From Alphaproteobacteria bacterium (GTDB taxonomy: Bacteria > Pseudomonadota > Alphaproteobacteria > Acetobacterales > Acetobacteraceae): 40,530 nt of DNA. A program made the position numbers and the translations under genes. The stretch covers positions 1 through 40,530 of the forward strand of contig JAPLOI010000016.1 of NCBI GenBank assembly GCA_026400815.1, read 5' to 3'. How positions within the stretch are numbered: the stretch's first letter is position 1; each line of letters opens with the position of its first letter. The notes beneath the pieces were generated by a model that was not told the DNA's origin, ran no database searches, and was given only the letters and a program-made list of their open reading frames with translations. Positions 1 through 7,291 of this stretch are shown here, piece after piece.

Positions 1-129
1 CAGTTCCTGGGCAATGCCTTCGGCTTGCCGAGCGATCCCACCAACCATCCAGAACCCGCTCCGAATAAGGGCGGACTCCTTGAATCACGCGCCGATTCGG
101 GGCGTCAATCCACAGTTACAAAAAACTGA
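1..129 (+). CDS. Possible 3' end of an unidentified gene (partial)
   Basis: The plus frame is open from the first base to a TGA at 127-129, giving 42 residues that begin QFLGNAFGLPSDP and end STVTKN. No start lies inside the window, so if real it enters from the left. The piece is too short to recognise, and its last 45 bases overlap the end of the convergent LRAT-like frame, so at least one of the two is probably degraded or not translated. Base composition here is visibly less GC-rich than in the rest of the window. Confidence 0.25.
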   Translation, partial: QFLGNAFGLPSDPTNHPEPAPNKGGLLESRADSGRQSTVTKN

Positions 130-324
130 TGGGTGCTGAGGGCCTCCTGCGAACTCCTCAAGAGATACCTGCTTGATTGGCCCAGTTTGGCGGGGTTGAG
201 CGTTTCCTTCGTAGTGAATAACGCGTCCATCACCTACGTATATGCCGTGGTGAGTGTAGGCGAACACCCGAAGAAAATGGCGGCCGGAGACAATGTGATC
301 TCCGACCTGGAACTCTGTCTTCAT
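85..324 (-). CDS. Truncated LRAT-domain (NlpC/P60-like) protein
   Basis: This 79-residue protein carries the N-terminal half of the LRAT fold: GDHIVSG at residues 8-14, then the block THHGIYVGDGRVIHYEG at 24-40, which supplies the family's two catalytic-site histidines (H26 and H37 are the likely pair). Family members run to about 120-170 residues and end in an Asn-Cys-Glu-His-Phe block holding the nucleophilic cysteine. That block is absent: the frame stops after NCGLTPRIGA, and no frame of the remaining 84 bases to the window edge shows it. It is therefore either a truncated remnant or broken by a frameshift near its 3' end. The lower GC of this stretch suggests transfer from elsewhere. The start is the ATG at 322-324, with only a weak purine-rich site upstream. 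Confidence 0.5.
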   Translation of the reverse strand: MKTEFQVGDHIVSGRHFLRVFAYTHHGIYVGDGRVIHYEGNAQPRQTGPIKQVSLEEFAGGPQHPSVFCNCGLTPRIGA

Positions 325-346
325 CGTACGTCTTTCGGGTCAATGT

Positions 347-388
347 CCAGGGGCGCGGCCCCTGGTGGGGTCCGGGGCGAAGCCCCGG
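347..388. repeat. Tandem GC-rich hairpins (intergenic palindromic repeat)
   Basis: Two adjacent perfect hairpins lie just upstream of the LRAT-like gene. The first has arms CCAGGGGC (347-354) and GCCCCTGG (358-365) with a GCG loop. The second has arms CCGGGGC (372-378) and GCCCCGG (382-388) with a GAA loop, followed by a short T-rich run on the plus strand. The form resembles REP/BIME-type repeats that are common between genes in high-GC alphaproteobacteria. It could also act as a terminator for plus-strand transcripts. Confidence 0.55.
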
Positions 389-442
389 GCTTTGTTGTTA
401 GCCGATTGGCGGTGCGTTGTGCAGCTCTGACCCCCATCCTGG

Positions 443-463
443 CCCTCCCCACATGGGGGAGGG
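443..463. repeat. Palindromic intergenic repeat, copy 1
   Basis: Arms CCCTCCCC (443-450) and GGGGAGGG (456-463) flank a short loop and are followed by GGAAG. A near-identical palindrome recurs at 925-945. The two copies bracket the DUF559-like pseudogene. Confidence 0.6.
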
Positions 464-514
464 GGAAGAAGGATCGAGACAGTAAAGGAAACGGAAAGTG
501 ATGACGGACGGTGG

Positions 515-877
515 CTAGGGGCGATCAGGTGATGAGAGGTGGGACTGGATGAGGGTGGCGATGCCTTCAAGGTTGGTAAGGACTTCGGTGGCGGGGAGGC
601 GGAGGGTTTGGAACCCTTCGCGGGCGAGGAGGGTGTCGCGCTTTGCGTCGTGGGCCTGTTGGGCTTCGGTGCCGTGGTGGGCGCCGTCGATTTCGATGAC
701 GAGGCGTTGGCGTTAGCAAACGAAATCGAGGATGTAGCCGCGGAACGGCGCCTGGCGGCGGAAGTGGTGGCCTTGGGGGCGGAGGGTTCGGAGCCAGGTC
801 CAGAGGTGGCGCTCGGGTGGGGTGGCGGCTTGGCGGAGGGCTCGGGCTCGGGTGTTTGGGGTGGTGGTGGGGCACAC
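515..877 (-). pseudogene. DUF559 (Vsr/restriction-endonuclease-like) pseudogene with in-frame stop
   Basis: Read on the minus strand from a GTG at 875-877 (AAGGA lies just upstream, and an in-frame TGA a few codons further up limits the start), 121 codons end at TAG 515-517. The N-terminal part reads TRARALRQAATPPERHLW, then GHHFRRQAPFRGYILDFVC. After that comes TAA at 713-715 (codon 55), and the same frame resumes with RLVIEIDGAHH, KRDTLLAREGFQTLRLPATEV and an ILTNLEG-like end. These are the conserved DUF559 blocks, including the Asp and Glu-x-Asp of the PD-(D/E)XK-type core, in the right order and spacing. Only the stop interrupts the gene, so it is a recent pseudogene or a sequencing error. 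Members of this family are small putative endonucleases often found next to intergenic palindromes, as here. Confidence 0.8.
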
Positions 878-924
878 GTTCCTTCACCCGGTCTGGCGGG
901 TGGCGGGACCGGCCCCCACCCCAG

Positions 925-945
925 CCCTCCCCACAAGGGGGAGGG
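925..945. repeat. Palindromic intergenic repeat, copy 2
   Basis: Arms CCCTCCCC (925-932) and GGGGAGGG (938-945) match copy 1 at 443-463 with a similar ACAA/ACAT loop and the same GGAAG tail. It sits between the DUF559 pseudogene and the 3' end of the dioxygenase gene. Confidence 0.6.
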
Positions 946-965
946 GGAAGCGATGTGGGGCGTTG

Positions 966-1853
966 CTACTCTGCGGCCTTCACCACGTCGAAGAAGCGGT
1001 TTTTCAGGCCCTTCTGGTTCTCGTAGATGCTGCCTTGCTTGTCGGCGCCGGGCAGCGGCATGCGGACGGGGACCGGGGTGAGGCGCGGCGTGATGCCGGG
1101 GGTGCCGCAGGCCATCAGGCTGTCGAACTCGGCGAGGTCTTTCACCGGGTTGACGATGGGCCAGGCATCTGCCGCGCGGAATTGGAACAGCAGCAGGCGG
1201 CGGTCCTTGTTGGAGGTGTTCACGGCGCTGCCGTGGATGGCGCGGACGTGGTGGATGGTGATGCTGCCGGCGGGGCCGGTGAGGGGAAGGGCCTGGGTGT
1301 AGTCCACGCCGCCCTTGGTGGGGTCCATCGCGCCGCAGAAGCGGCCTTCGAAGTGGTGGTCGTGGACCGGGCCCTTGTGGCTGCCGGGGATGATCATGAG
1401 GGGGCCGTTGGCCAGCTCCATGTCGTCCATCATGATGCCGACGGCGGCGAGGTCGTCATTCGTGTGGGGGTAGAAGGCCCAGTCCTGGTGCCATTCGACG
1501 GCCGCGCCGTAGCCGGCGGACTTGAGGTTCAGCTTGGCGGTGTCGAAGCGGATGTCGGGGCCCCAGAGGTCGCGCAGGGCGGCGAGGATGCGGGGGTGGC
1601 GGACCAGGTCGCCATAGGCGGGATCGACGATGTGCGGCTGCTTGATGCGGCGCACGCGGGGCTGGGCGGCGCTGTGGGTATCCTCGAGGTCGTAGATATC
1701 GGTGTGGGTGGAGATGGCGCGGGATTTCTCCACCATCTCATCCGTGACGCGGCGCAGGCGCTGGACTTCCTGCGACGAGAGGACGTTGTGGACGACGATG
1801 GCGCCGACTTCGTTGTACTCGTCGATCTGCGCCTGGGTGAGGATCTCGGGCAT
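966..1853 (-). CDS. Phytanoyl-CoA dioxygenase (PhyH) family protein
   Basis: This 295-residue protein belongs to the Fe(II)/2-oxoglutarate-dependent oxygenases of the PhyH type, which hydroxylate small substrates in the cytoplasm. The iron-binding facial triad is visible as the HxD of WHQDWAFYPHT (H122, D124) and the distal histidine in RAIHGSAVNTS (H207). An arginine that could bind 2-oxoglutarate follows at R218/R219 in DRRLLLFQ. The segment MELANGPLMIIPGSHKG (145-161) is typical of the family. Length is normal. The ATG at 1851-1853 has GGGAG about ten bases upstream. It stands alone, with the three-hairpin repeat upstream and palindromes downstream. The substrate cannot be told from sequence. 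Confidence 0.85.
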   Translation of the reverse strand: MPEILTQAQIDEYNEVGAIVVHNVLSSQEVQRLRRVTDEMVEKSRAISTHTDIYDLEDTHSAAQPRVRRIKQPHIVDPAYGDLVRHPRILAALRDLWGPDIRFDTAKLNLKSAGYGAAVEWHQDWAFYPHTNDDLAAVGIMMDDMELANGPLMIIPGSHKGPVHDHHFEGRFCGAMDPTKGGVDYTQALPLTGPAGSITIHHVRAIHGSAVNTSNKDRRLLLFQFRAADAWPIVNPVKDLAEFDSLMACGTPGITPRLTPVPVRMPLPGADKQGSIYENQKGLKNRFFDVVKAAE

Positions 1854-1916
1854 CTCGGTTCACTCCCGCTTGTTGCGGGGGAGTGTAGCGGGGAGGCGCG
1901 TGGGAGGGAAGGAAGG

Positions 1917-2033
1917 GGTTCTTTTTTGAAAAAAAGAACCAAAAAACTTTTATTCGCGTGCACGCGTGCCGGTCTCCCAGCACGCGTGCAAGTGAATGAA
2001 GTCTTTTTGCTTCTTTTTCTTCAGAAAAAGAAG
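1917..2033. repeat. Three-hairpin composite repeat, copy 1 (likely terminator region)
   Basis: Hairpin A (1917-1940) has arms GGTTCTTTTTT and AAAAAAGAACC. Hairpin B has arms TGCACGCGTGC (1959-1969) and GCACGCGTGCA (1980-1990), an 11 bp perfect stem. Hairpin C (2010-2033) has arms CTTCTTTTTCT and AGAAAAAGAAG. The same A and C, at the same distances, occur at 7292-7407 with an unrelated but paired B. The element lies about 17 bases past the stop of the DUF1127 gene on the minus strand. Its T/A-rich stems could end transcription in either direction. Confidence 0.8.
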
Positions 2034-2049
2034 AGTCCTTGCTTGAGCC

Positions 2050-2289
2050 TCAGATGTAATGCCACGGCTTGCGATTGGCTTCGAACTGCGCCTGGGCGCG
2101 GCTGACGCCGATGTCGCTGAGCATGTGGTCGTCCATCCGGCGCAGGTTGCGGCGGGAGACTTCGTCGCGCAGGGCCAGGGCGTAGGCGCGGCGGAAGCGG
2201 CGCCAGGCGAGGCGGAGGACGAGGGTGAGGTGCGGCGCGGTGAGGATGAGGCCGCGGGCGATCGGGGCGGGGGAGAGATGGGCCGACAT
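2050..2289 (-). CDS. DUF1127 family small basic protein
   Basis: This 79-residue, arginine-rich protein ends with the DUF1127 pattern RMDDHMLSDIGVSRAQ (51-66), followed by the acidic and aromatic tail FEANRKPWHYI. Proteins of this family are small; some in alphaproteobacteria have been linked to RNA or phosphate metabolism, but the role here is unknown. The ATG at 2287-2289 is preceded by AAGGA at good spacing. The frame stays open far upstream, but that part is only a shadow of the LysR gene. The gene is divergent from the LysR regulator across about 105 bases, the usual layout for a LysR protein and its target. Three-hairpin repeat copy 1 follows its stop. Confidence 0.8.
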   Translation of the reverse strand: MSAHLSPAPIARGLILTAPHLTLVLRLAWRRFRRAYALALRDEVSRRNLRRMDDHMLSDIGVSRAQAQFEANRKPWHYI

Positions 2290-2394
2290 GGCAGGGGTCC
2301 TTCCATGGGTGGTGTCGACGGCTGGAGTATCTTCGCACCTGCCGCATGAAGGAAACGAATTGCATTGATGGATGGTATCAGGAATTATGATGCC

Positions 2395-3321
2395 ATGAGC
2401 ATGCCCTCGCCCTCCCTGACGAATAACCCCCTGCCGCAGGGGTTGGACCCCGATTTGCTGCGCAGCTTCGTGCTGATCGCGGAGGAGGGGAGTTTCTCGC
2501 GCGCTGGGGAGCGAGTGGGGCGGACGCAGTCGGCGGTTTCGATGCAGATGCAGCGGCTGGAGGCGATGCTGGGGCGGCGGTTGCTGGACCGGGGGCGGGG
2601 CGGGCAGGTGGGGCTGACGCAGCACGGGGCGATGCTGCTGGACCGGGCGCGCGAGCTGCTGGCGCTGAACGACCAGATCTGGGCGAGTTTCCGCACGCCG
2701 GTGGTGCAGGGGCGGGTGCGGCTGGGCTCGCCGGACGATTATGCGCTGCGGTATCTGCCGCCGGTGCTGAAGAGCTTCGCCGATACGCATCCGGGGGTTG
2801 AGGTGGCGGTGGAGTGCCTGCCTTCGGTGGAACTGCTGCCGAAGCTGCGGGCGGGGGAGCTGGATCTTTCGCTGCTGTCGGAGGGCGAGGAGATCGGGGC
2901 CTGGCCTTCCATCGAGCTGTGGCGGGGGAAGCTGCGCTGGATCACCTCCGAGCGGTATTCGCCGCATCGGCTGGACCCGCTGCCGCTGGCGCTTTCGCGG
3001 ACGAGTTGTTCCTGGGGCAAGTCGGCGGTGGAGGCGCTGGAGGCGGCGGGGCGGCGGTATCGGGTGGCCTATACGTCGGCGTCCCAGATGGGGACGCATG
3101 CGCCGGTGATGGCGGGGCTGGCGGTGACGGTTTCCACCATCTCCTGGGTGCCGGAGGGGCTGCGGGTGGTGCGGCGGGAGGAAGGGCTGCCGGATTTGCC
3201 GGATTTCGGCATCCGGATGGCGCGTGGGCGGGATGCACAGCAGCCGGTGACGGATGTGCTGGCGCGGCACATCACCGATACGTTTCGCGGCGAGATGCGG
3301 CGGATGGACCGGGTGGCCTGA
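2395..3321 (+). CDS. LysR-family transcriptional regulator
   Basis: This 308-residue protein has the LysR winged helix-turn-helix at residues 17-76 (LDPDLLRSFVLIAEEGSFSR, then RTQSAVSMQMQRLE). A linker helix follows, then a periplasmic-binding-like effector domain from about residue 105 (GRVRLGSPDDYALRYLPPVL) to near 300. It should bind DNA as a tetramer and respond to a small ligand, which cannot be named. ATG 2395 is chosen because AGGA lies at 2380-2383 and the family motif begins soon after; TTG 2365 or ATG 2368 would add up to ten residues. It diverges from the DUF1127 gene. Its stop is one base from the stop of the convergent deacetylase-family gene, so there is no room for a separate terminator. 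Confidence 0.88.
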   Translation: MSMPSPSLTNNPLPQGLDPDLLRSFVLIAEEGSFSRAGERVGRTQSAVSMQMQRLEAMLGRRLLDRGRGGQVGLTQHGAMLLDRARELLALNDQIWASFRTPVVQGRVRLGSPDDYALRYLPPVLKSFADTHPGVEVAVECLPSVELLPKLRAGELDLSLLSEGEEIGAWPSIELWRGKLRWITSERYSPHRLDPLPLALSRTSCSWGKSAVEALEAAGRRYRVAYTSASQMGTHAPVMAGLAVTVSTISWVPEGLRVVRREEGLPDLPDFGIRMARGRDAQQPVTDVLARHITDTFRGEMRRMDRVA

Positions 3322-3322
3322 G

Positions 3323-4366
3323 CTACAGGCTCTCCCGCCCGTCGAAGCCGGCCACGGCGCTGGCGACGCAGCGTCCGATCGTGTCCACGTTGTAGCCGCC
3401 TTCCTGGACCAGGACGGTGGGCAGGCCGAGGGCGCGCAGGCGGGCGCCGATGCGGCGGAAACCTTCGTGGGTGATGCTGAGGCCGTCTGTCGGGTCGTCC
3501 TCATGGCCGTCGACGCCGAGGGAGACGACGAGCGCATCCGGGCCGTAGGCTGCGATGCGGGTGCAGGCTTCCTCCAGCGCATCGAGTACCACTGGGTCTC
3601 CGGAATGGGGGGGCAGGGGGAGGTTGAGGTTGTAGCCTAGGCCGGCGCCCTCGCCGCGTTCGTTGGCGTAGCCGGTGAAGAAGGGGTGGTAGTCCGTGGG
3701 GTCTCGGTGGAGGGAGACGAAGAGGACGTCGTTGCGGGCGTAGAAGATGCCCTGGGTGCCGTTGCCGTGGTGCACGTCGAAATCCACGATGGCGATGCGG
3801 CCGAGTTTGCGGCGCAGATGCTGGGCGGCGATGGCGGCGTTGTTGAGGAAGCACTGGCCGCCGCCCATGTCGGTGTAGGCGTGGTGGCCGGAGGGGCGGC
3901 AGAGCGCGTAGGCCATGGGTTCGCCGGCCAGGACGCGCTCGGCGGCTTCCACGGCGAGGTGGGCGGAGGCGACGGCGACCTGGAAGCTGTGTTCGCCGAG
4001 CGGCACCCAGAGGTCGTGCATGTGGTAGCCGGCCTGGCCGATGACGGATTTCGGGTAGCCGTGCTGCATGCCGCGGACGGGGAAGACGTAGGGGTACACT
4101 TCCTCGCCGGCGTTGGGGATCTTGCGCCATTCGGCCCAGGCGGTTTCGAGAAAGCGGAGGTATTCCGGGGTGTGGATGGCGGCGATGGGGGCCATGCCGT
4201 GCCAGGGGGCTTCGCTGGCCACGTGGCCGTCCGCCAGCAGGGCGGCCAGGACGTTGTCGGCGCGGCGCGGCGTGTCGCGGCCTTCGACGAAGCGGCCGTG
4301 GCGCATGAAGTTGCGGACGTGGTGGCGGCGCTGGAGCGGGGAGTGGAGGACCTGCATGGCCGGCAT
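3323..4366 (-). CDS. Histone deacetylase-family amidohydrolase (acetylpolyamine amidohydrolase-like)
   Basis: This 347-residue Zn hydrolase belongs to the arginase/deacetylase fold that removes acyl groups from amines such as acetylpolyamines. The paired catalytic histidines are in RPSGHHAYTDMGGG (H161, H162). Zinc ligands are D197 and H199 in DFDVHHGNGT, and D286 in GVDGHEDDP. The catalytic tyrosine is Y325 in QEGGYN. FLNNAAIAA at 173-181 is also typical. No signal peptide is seen, so the protein is cytoplasmic. The ATG at 4364-4366 shares its A with the TAA of the upstream editing-protein gene (TAATG), so translation is probably coupled; a second ATG three codons in (4357) is possible. The native substrate is unknown, and histones are unlikely in this organism. 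Confidence 0.9.
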   Translation of the reverse strand: MPAMQVLHSPLQRRHHVRNFMRHGRFVEGRDTPRRADNVLAALLADGHVASEAPWHGMAPIAAIHTPEYLRFLETAWAEWRKIPNAGEEVYPYVFPVRGMQHGYPKSVIGQAGYHMHDLWVPLGEHSFQVAVASAHLAVEAAERVLAGEPMAYALCRPSGHHAYTDMGGGQCFLNNAAIAAQHLRRKLGRIAIVDFDVHHGNGTQGIFYARNDVLFVSLHRDPTDYHPFFTGYANERGEGAGLGYNLNLPLPPHSGDPVVLDALEEACTRIAAYGPDALVVSLGVDGHEDDPTDGLSITHEGFRRIGARLRALGLPTVLVQEGGYNVDTIGRCVASAVAGFDGRESL

Positions 4367-4869
4367 TAGGCCAGGAAGGCGGGCTCCAGGTCCACCAGGG
4401 CGGGGGTGACGCCGTGGTGGGTGAGGAAGCGGAGCAGGTCGGCCGGCGGCATTGCCAGCGTGGCGGTGTTGACCAGCGGGTGGACGAGCAGGGTCTCGGC
4501 CTGCATCAGCTTGGCGTGGATGACGAGGCGGACCTGGTGGTTGCGGTCGTTCATCATGGCCAGCGGGGTGACGGAGCCGGGCTCGACGCCGAGGATGGCG
4601 CGCAGGTCGTCGGCAGAGGCGAAGGAGATGCGTTTGCTGCCGATGAGGGGCGCCATCGCCTTGGTGTCCATGCGCGGGTCGCCGGGGACGACGACAAGCC
4701 AGTGCTGCTTTCCCGCATCCTTGATGAAGAGGTTCTTCACCTGGGCGCCGGGGAGATTGTCCCAGATGGCGTGGGCGTCTTCCACCGTGGCGAGCGGGGG
4801 GTGCTCGTGGCAAATGGGGGTGAGGGCGAGGGCGGCGAGGGCTTCGGCGAGGGCGGCGGGGATGGGCAT
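4366..4869 (-). CDS. YbaK/ProX-type aminoacyl-tRNA editing protein (prolyl-tRNA deacylase family)
   Basis: This 167-residue free-standing trans-editing domain is predicted to hydrolyse mischarged tRNA, typically alanyl-tRNA(Pro) in the ProXp-ala subgroup. The conserved lysine is K45 in VKNLFIKD, followed by WLVVVPGD (57-64), IGSKRISFAS (76-85), LGVEPGSVTPLA (93-104) and HPLVNTATL (130-138), all standard for this branch. Length matches the family. The ATG at 4867-4869 starts 11 bases after the stop of the ABC-F gene, and the 3' end overlaps the deacetylase-family gene by one base, so the three probably form one minus-strand unit concerned partly with translation. The exact tRNA target is not decided by sequence alone. 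Confidence 0.88.
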   Translation of the reverse strand: MPIPAALAEALAALALTPICHEHPPLATVEDAHAIWDNLPGAQVKNLFIKDAGKQHWLVVVPGDPRMDTKAMAPLIGSKRISFASADDLRAILGVEPGSVTPLAMMNDRNHQVRLVIHAKLMQAETLLVHPLVNTATLAMPPADLLRFLTHHGVTPALVDLEPAFLA

Positions 4870-4880
4870 GGCGGGTCCGG

Positions 4881-6749
4881 TCAGGCGGCGGTAGCGGCTT
4901 CGAGGGCTTCCTCGGCGGCGAGCCATTCGGCCTCGGCGGCCTGGAGCTGGCGCTTGAGGGCGGCCAGGGTGGATTGGGCGGCGGCGACCTCGCCCTTGCG
5001 GGCGGGGGTGTAGAGATCGGGGCTGGCGAGCTTGGCCTCGATCTTCTTGATCTCGGTGGTGAGGCGGGCGGTGCGCGCTTCGGCGTCTTTGGCGGCGCGG
5101 CGCAGGGGGGCGGTGGCGGCGCGGGCATCGGCGCGGGCGCGGCGTTCGTCGCGCTGGTTGCCGGCATCCTGCTTCGGCGCGGGGCGGGCGCGTTCGGTGA
5201 GCAGGGCGCGGTAGTCGTCCAGGTCGCCGTCGAAGGGTTTCACGGTGCCGTCGGCGACCAGCCAGAGCGTATCGGCCACGAGATCGACCAGATGGGGGTC
5301 GTGGGTGATGAGCATGACGGCGCCCTCGAAATCGGCCAGGGCGCGGACCAGGGCCTCGCGGGCGTCGATGTCGAGGTGGTTGGTGGGTTCGTCGAGCAGG
5401 AGGAGCTGGGGGGCGTCGCGGGTGGCCAGCGCCAGGAGGAGGCGGGCCTTTTCGCCGCCGGAGCAGTTCTTCACGGGCGTGGTGGCGCGGTCGGCATCCA
5501 GGCCGAAGCGGGCGAGCTGGCTGCGGACCTGGGCGGGCAGGGCGCGGGGGAGGGCGCGCTGCATGTGGTCGATCGGGGTTTCGTTGGGGATCAGCTCATC
5601 CGACTGGTGCTGGGCGAAGTAGCCGACGCGCAGCTTGCCGGAGCGGTGCATGGTGCCGCTGTCTGGCTCCAGCTTGCCGGCGATGAGCTTGGCCAGGGTG
5701 GACTTGCCGTTGCCGTTGGCGCCGAGGAGCGCGATGCGATCTTCCTGGTCGACGCGCAGGCTGAGGCCGCGCAGGATGGGCGCGCCGCCATAGCCGACGG
5801 AGACGCGGTCCATGGTGAGGATGGGGGGCGCGAGGGCTGCCGGCTCCGGGAAGTTGAAGCGGGTGACGTGGTCTTCCAGCACGCTGTCGATCACCGGCAG
5901 GCGGGCGATGGCCTTGAGGCGGCTTTGCGCCTGGCGGGCCTTGCTGGCCTTGTAGCGGAAGCGATCAACATAGGCCTGCATGTGGGCCTTTTGCGTGGCG
6001 ATCTTGGCGGCGGCGGCGGCCTGTTGGGCGGCGCGTTCGGTGCGGATGCGGACGAATTCGTCGTAGCCGCCGGGGGTGACGTTGATCTTGCCGCGGTCGA
6101 GATGGGCGATGCTGTCCACGCAGCGATCCAGCAGGCCGCGGTCGTGGCTGACGACGATGGCGGCGCCGGGGAATTTCTGCAGCCAGGTCTCCAGCCAGAG
6201 CGTGGCTTCGAGATCCAGGTGGTTGGTGGGCTCATCGAGCAGCAGCAGGTCGGGCGCGCTGAACAGGGCGGTGGCGAGCGAGACGCGCATGCGCCAGCCG
6301 CCGGAGAAGCTGCTCACCGGGCGGGCCTGTGCCGCCATGTCGAAGCCGAGGCCGGCCAGGATGGTGGCGGCGCGGGCGGGGGCGCTGTCGGCGTCGATGG
6401 CCTGCAGGCGGTCGTGGATTTCGGCCAGGCGCTCCGGGGGCGCGGTTTCGGCCTCGGCCAGCAGGGACAGGCGTTCAGGGTCGCCTTCGAGCACGATGTC
6501 GACCAGGGATTTCGGGCCCTCGGGGGTTTCCTGCTTCACCTGGCCGAGCTTGGCGCGCTGGGCGAGGCGGATGTCGCCGTCGTCGATGGCCAACTCGCCG
6601 GAGATGGCGCGTAGCAGGGTGGATTTGCCGGCGCCGTTGCGCCCGACCAGGCCGACATGGCGGCCGGGGTCGATGGTGAGGTCGGCATTGTCCAGCAGGG
6701 TGCGACCCCCGAGCCGGATGACGACGCCGCGTGCGATCAGGAGGCTCAT
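4881..6749 (-). CDS. ABC-F family ATP-binding protein (Uup/YheS-like)
   Basis: This 622-residue cytoplasmic protein has two tandem ABC ATPase domains and no membrane segments, the hallmark of ABC-F proteins that act on the ribosome. Domain 1 has Walker A GRNGAGKS (36-43), signature SFSGG (147-151) and Walker B LLLLDEPTNHLD (168-179). The linker follows at about 240-300, with the P-site-tRNA-interaction-like helices around 250-285. Domain 2 has Walker A GANGNGKS (343-350), signature CSGGEK (429-434) and Walker B 449-460. The C-terminus (about 535-620) is a charged Ala/Glu/Lys-rich coiled coil as in Uup and YheS. The ATG at 6747-6749 puts the first beta strand at residue 3. It diverges from ndk and leads the editing-protein and amidohydrolase genes. 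Confidence 0.93.
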   Translation of the reverse strand: MSLLIARGVVIRLGGRTLLDNADLTIDPGRHVGLVGRNGAGKSTLLRAISGELAIDDGDIRLAQRAKLGQVKQETPEGPKSLVDIVLEGDPERLSLLAEAETAPPERLAEIHDRLQAIDADSAPARAATILAGLGFDMAAQARPVSSFSGGWRMRVSLATALFSAPDLLLLDEPTNHLDLEATLWLETWLQKFPGAAIVVSHDRGLLDRCVDSIAHLDRGKINVTPGGYDEFVRIRTERAAQQAAAAAKIATQKAHMQAYVDRFRYKASKARQAQSRLKAIARLPVIDSVLEDHVTRFNFPEPAALAPPILTMDRVSVGYGGAPILRGLSLRVDQEDRIALLGANGNGKSTLAKLIAGKLEPDSGTMHRSGKLRVGYFAQHQSDELIPNETPIDHMQRALPRALPAQVRSQLARFGLDADRATTPVKNCSGGEKARLLLALATRDAPQLLLLDEPTNHLDIDAREALVRALADFEGAVMLITHDPHLVDLVADTLWLVADGTVKPFDGDLDDYRALLTERARPAPKQDAGNQRDERRARADARAATAPLRRAAKDAEARTARLTTEIKKIEAKLASPDLYTPARKGEVAAAQSTLAALKRQLQAAEAEWLAAEEALEAATAA

Positions 6750-6791
6750 GATGTGGGGGATGTAGCCGCCCGGCTGCGCAGGGGAAAGGGG

Positions 6792-6820
6792 TTGCCGCTG
6801 TGCGGTGGCTGCTCTAAAGC
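6792..6820 (+). promoter_or_regulatory. Possible ndk promoter
   Basis: TTGCCG (6792-6797) and TAAAGC (6815-6820) are separated by 17 bases, about 40 bases before the ndk start, in the divergent gap. The -35 matches the consensus at four of six positions and the -10 at only three of six, so this is a weak prediction. Confidence 0.25.
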
Positions 6821-6858
6821 CCCGCCCGATCACGAGTCCTCATGAAGGGTCCAGTTCC

Positions 6859-7281
6859 ATGGCCACTGAACGCACTTTTTCCATCCTCAAGCCCGACGCG
6901 ACGCGGCGCAACCTGACCGGCGCGATCAACGCCAAGATCGAGGCTTCGGGCCTGCGCATCGTGGCGCAGAAGCGCATCCACATGACCACGGCGCAGGCCG
7001 AGACGTTCTACGGCGTGCACAGCGAGCGCGGCTTCTTCCGCGAGCTGGTGACGTTCATGACCTCCGGCCCCGTGGTGGTGCAGGTGCTGGAAGGCGAGAA
7101 CGCGGTGGCGCAGTACCGCGAAGTGATGGGCGCGACGAACCCGGCCAACGCGGCGCCCGGGACGATCCGCAAGGAATTCGCCGAAAGCATCGAGGCGAAC
7201 TCGGCGCATGGCTCGGACAGCACGGAGAATGCGGCGATCGAGATCGCTTATTTCTTCTCGGGCTGCGAGATTGTCGGCTGA
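6859..7281 (+). CDS. ndk: Nucleoside-diphosphate kinase
   Basis: This 140-residue protein transfers the gamma-phosphate of ATP to nucleoside diphosphates through a phosphohistidine. It begins [18 protein letters not shown]. The active-site histidine is H117 in NSAHGSDS, and the family features KPD (11-13), GFFRELV (58-64) and [11 protein letters not shown] (69-79) are all present. Length is exactly that of typical bacterial Ndk. The ATG at 6859 is chosen because it gives the standard N-terminus and has AAGGG about ten bases upstream; the longer frame upstream is not Ndk-like. The gene is monocistronic, divergent from the ABC-F gene, and followed 10 bases later by the second three-hairpin repeat. 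Confidence 0.97.
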   Translation: MATERTFSILKPDATRRNLTGAINAKIEASGLRIVAQKRIHMTTAQAETFYGVHSERGFFRELVTFMTSGPVVVQVLEGENAVAQYREVMGATNPANAAPGTIRKEFAESIEANSAHGSDSTENAAIEIAYFFSGCEIVG

Positions 7282-7291
7282 GGAAGGAAGC

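Noticed and set aside
822-2105. Plus-strand open frame opposite the dioxygenase, ending in a Lys/Phe/Leu-rich tail
   Set aside because: Antisense shadow; the odd tail is just the three-hairpin repeat translated.
3319-3325. Terminator between the convergent LysR and deacetylase-family genes
   Set aside because: The stops are one base apart and no hairpin with a U-tract is present there.
2290-3582. Upstream continuation of the DUF1127 frame on the minus strand, open for over 400 more codons
   Set aside because: It is antisense to the LysR and deacetylase-family coding sequence and reads as low-complexity Pro/Arg/His. Only the last 79 codons, with their own ATG and ribosome-binding site, are real.
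4974-6614. Long plus-strand open frame antisense to the ABC-F gene
   Set aside because: Composition is a Gly/Ala/Asp/Val shadow typical of the strand opposite a GC-rich gene, with no domain seen. The ABC-F protein on the other strand is complete.
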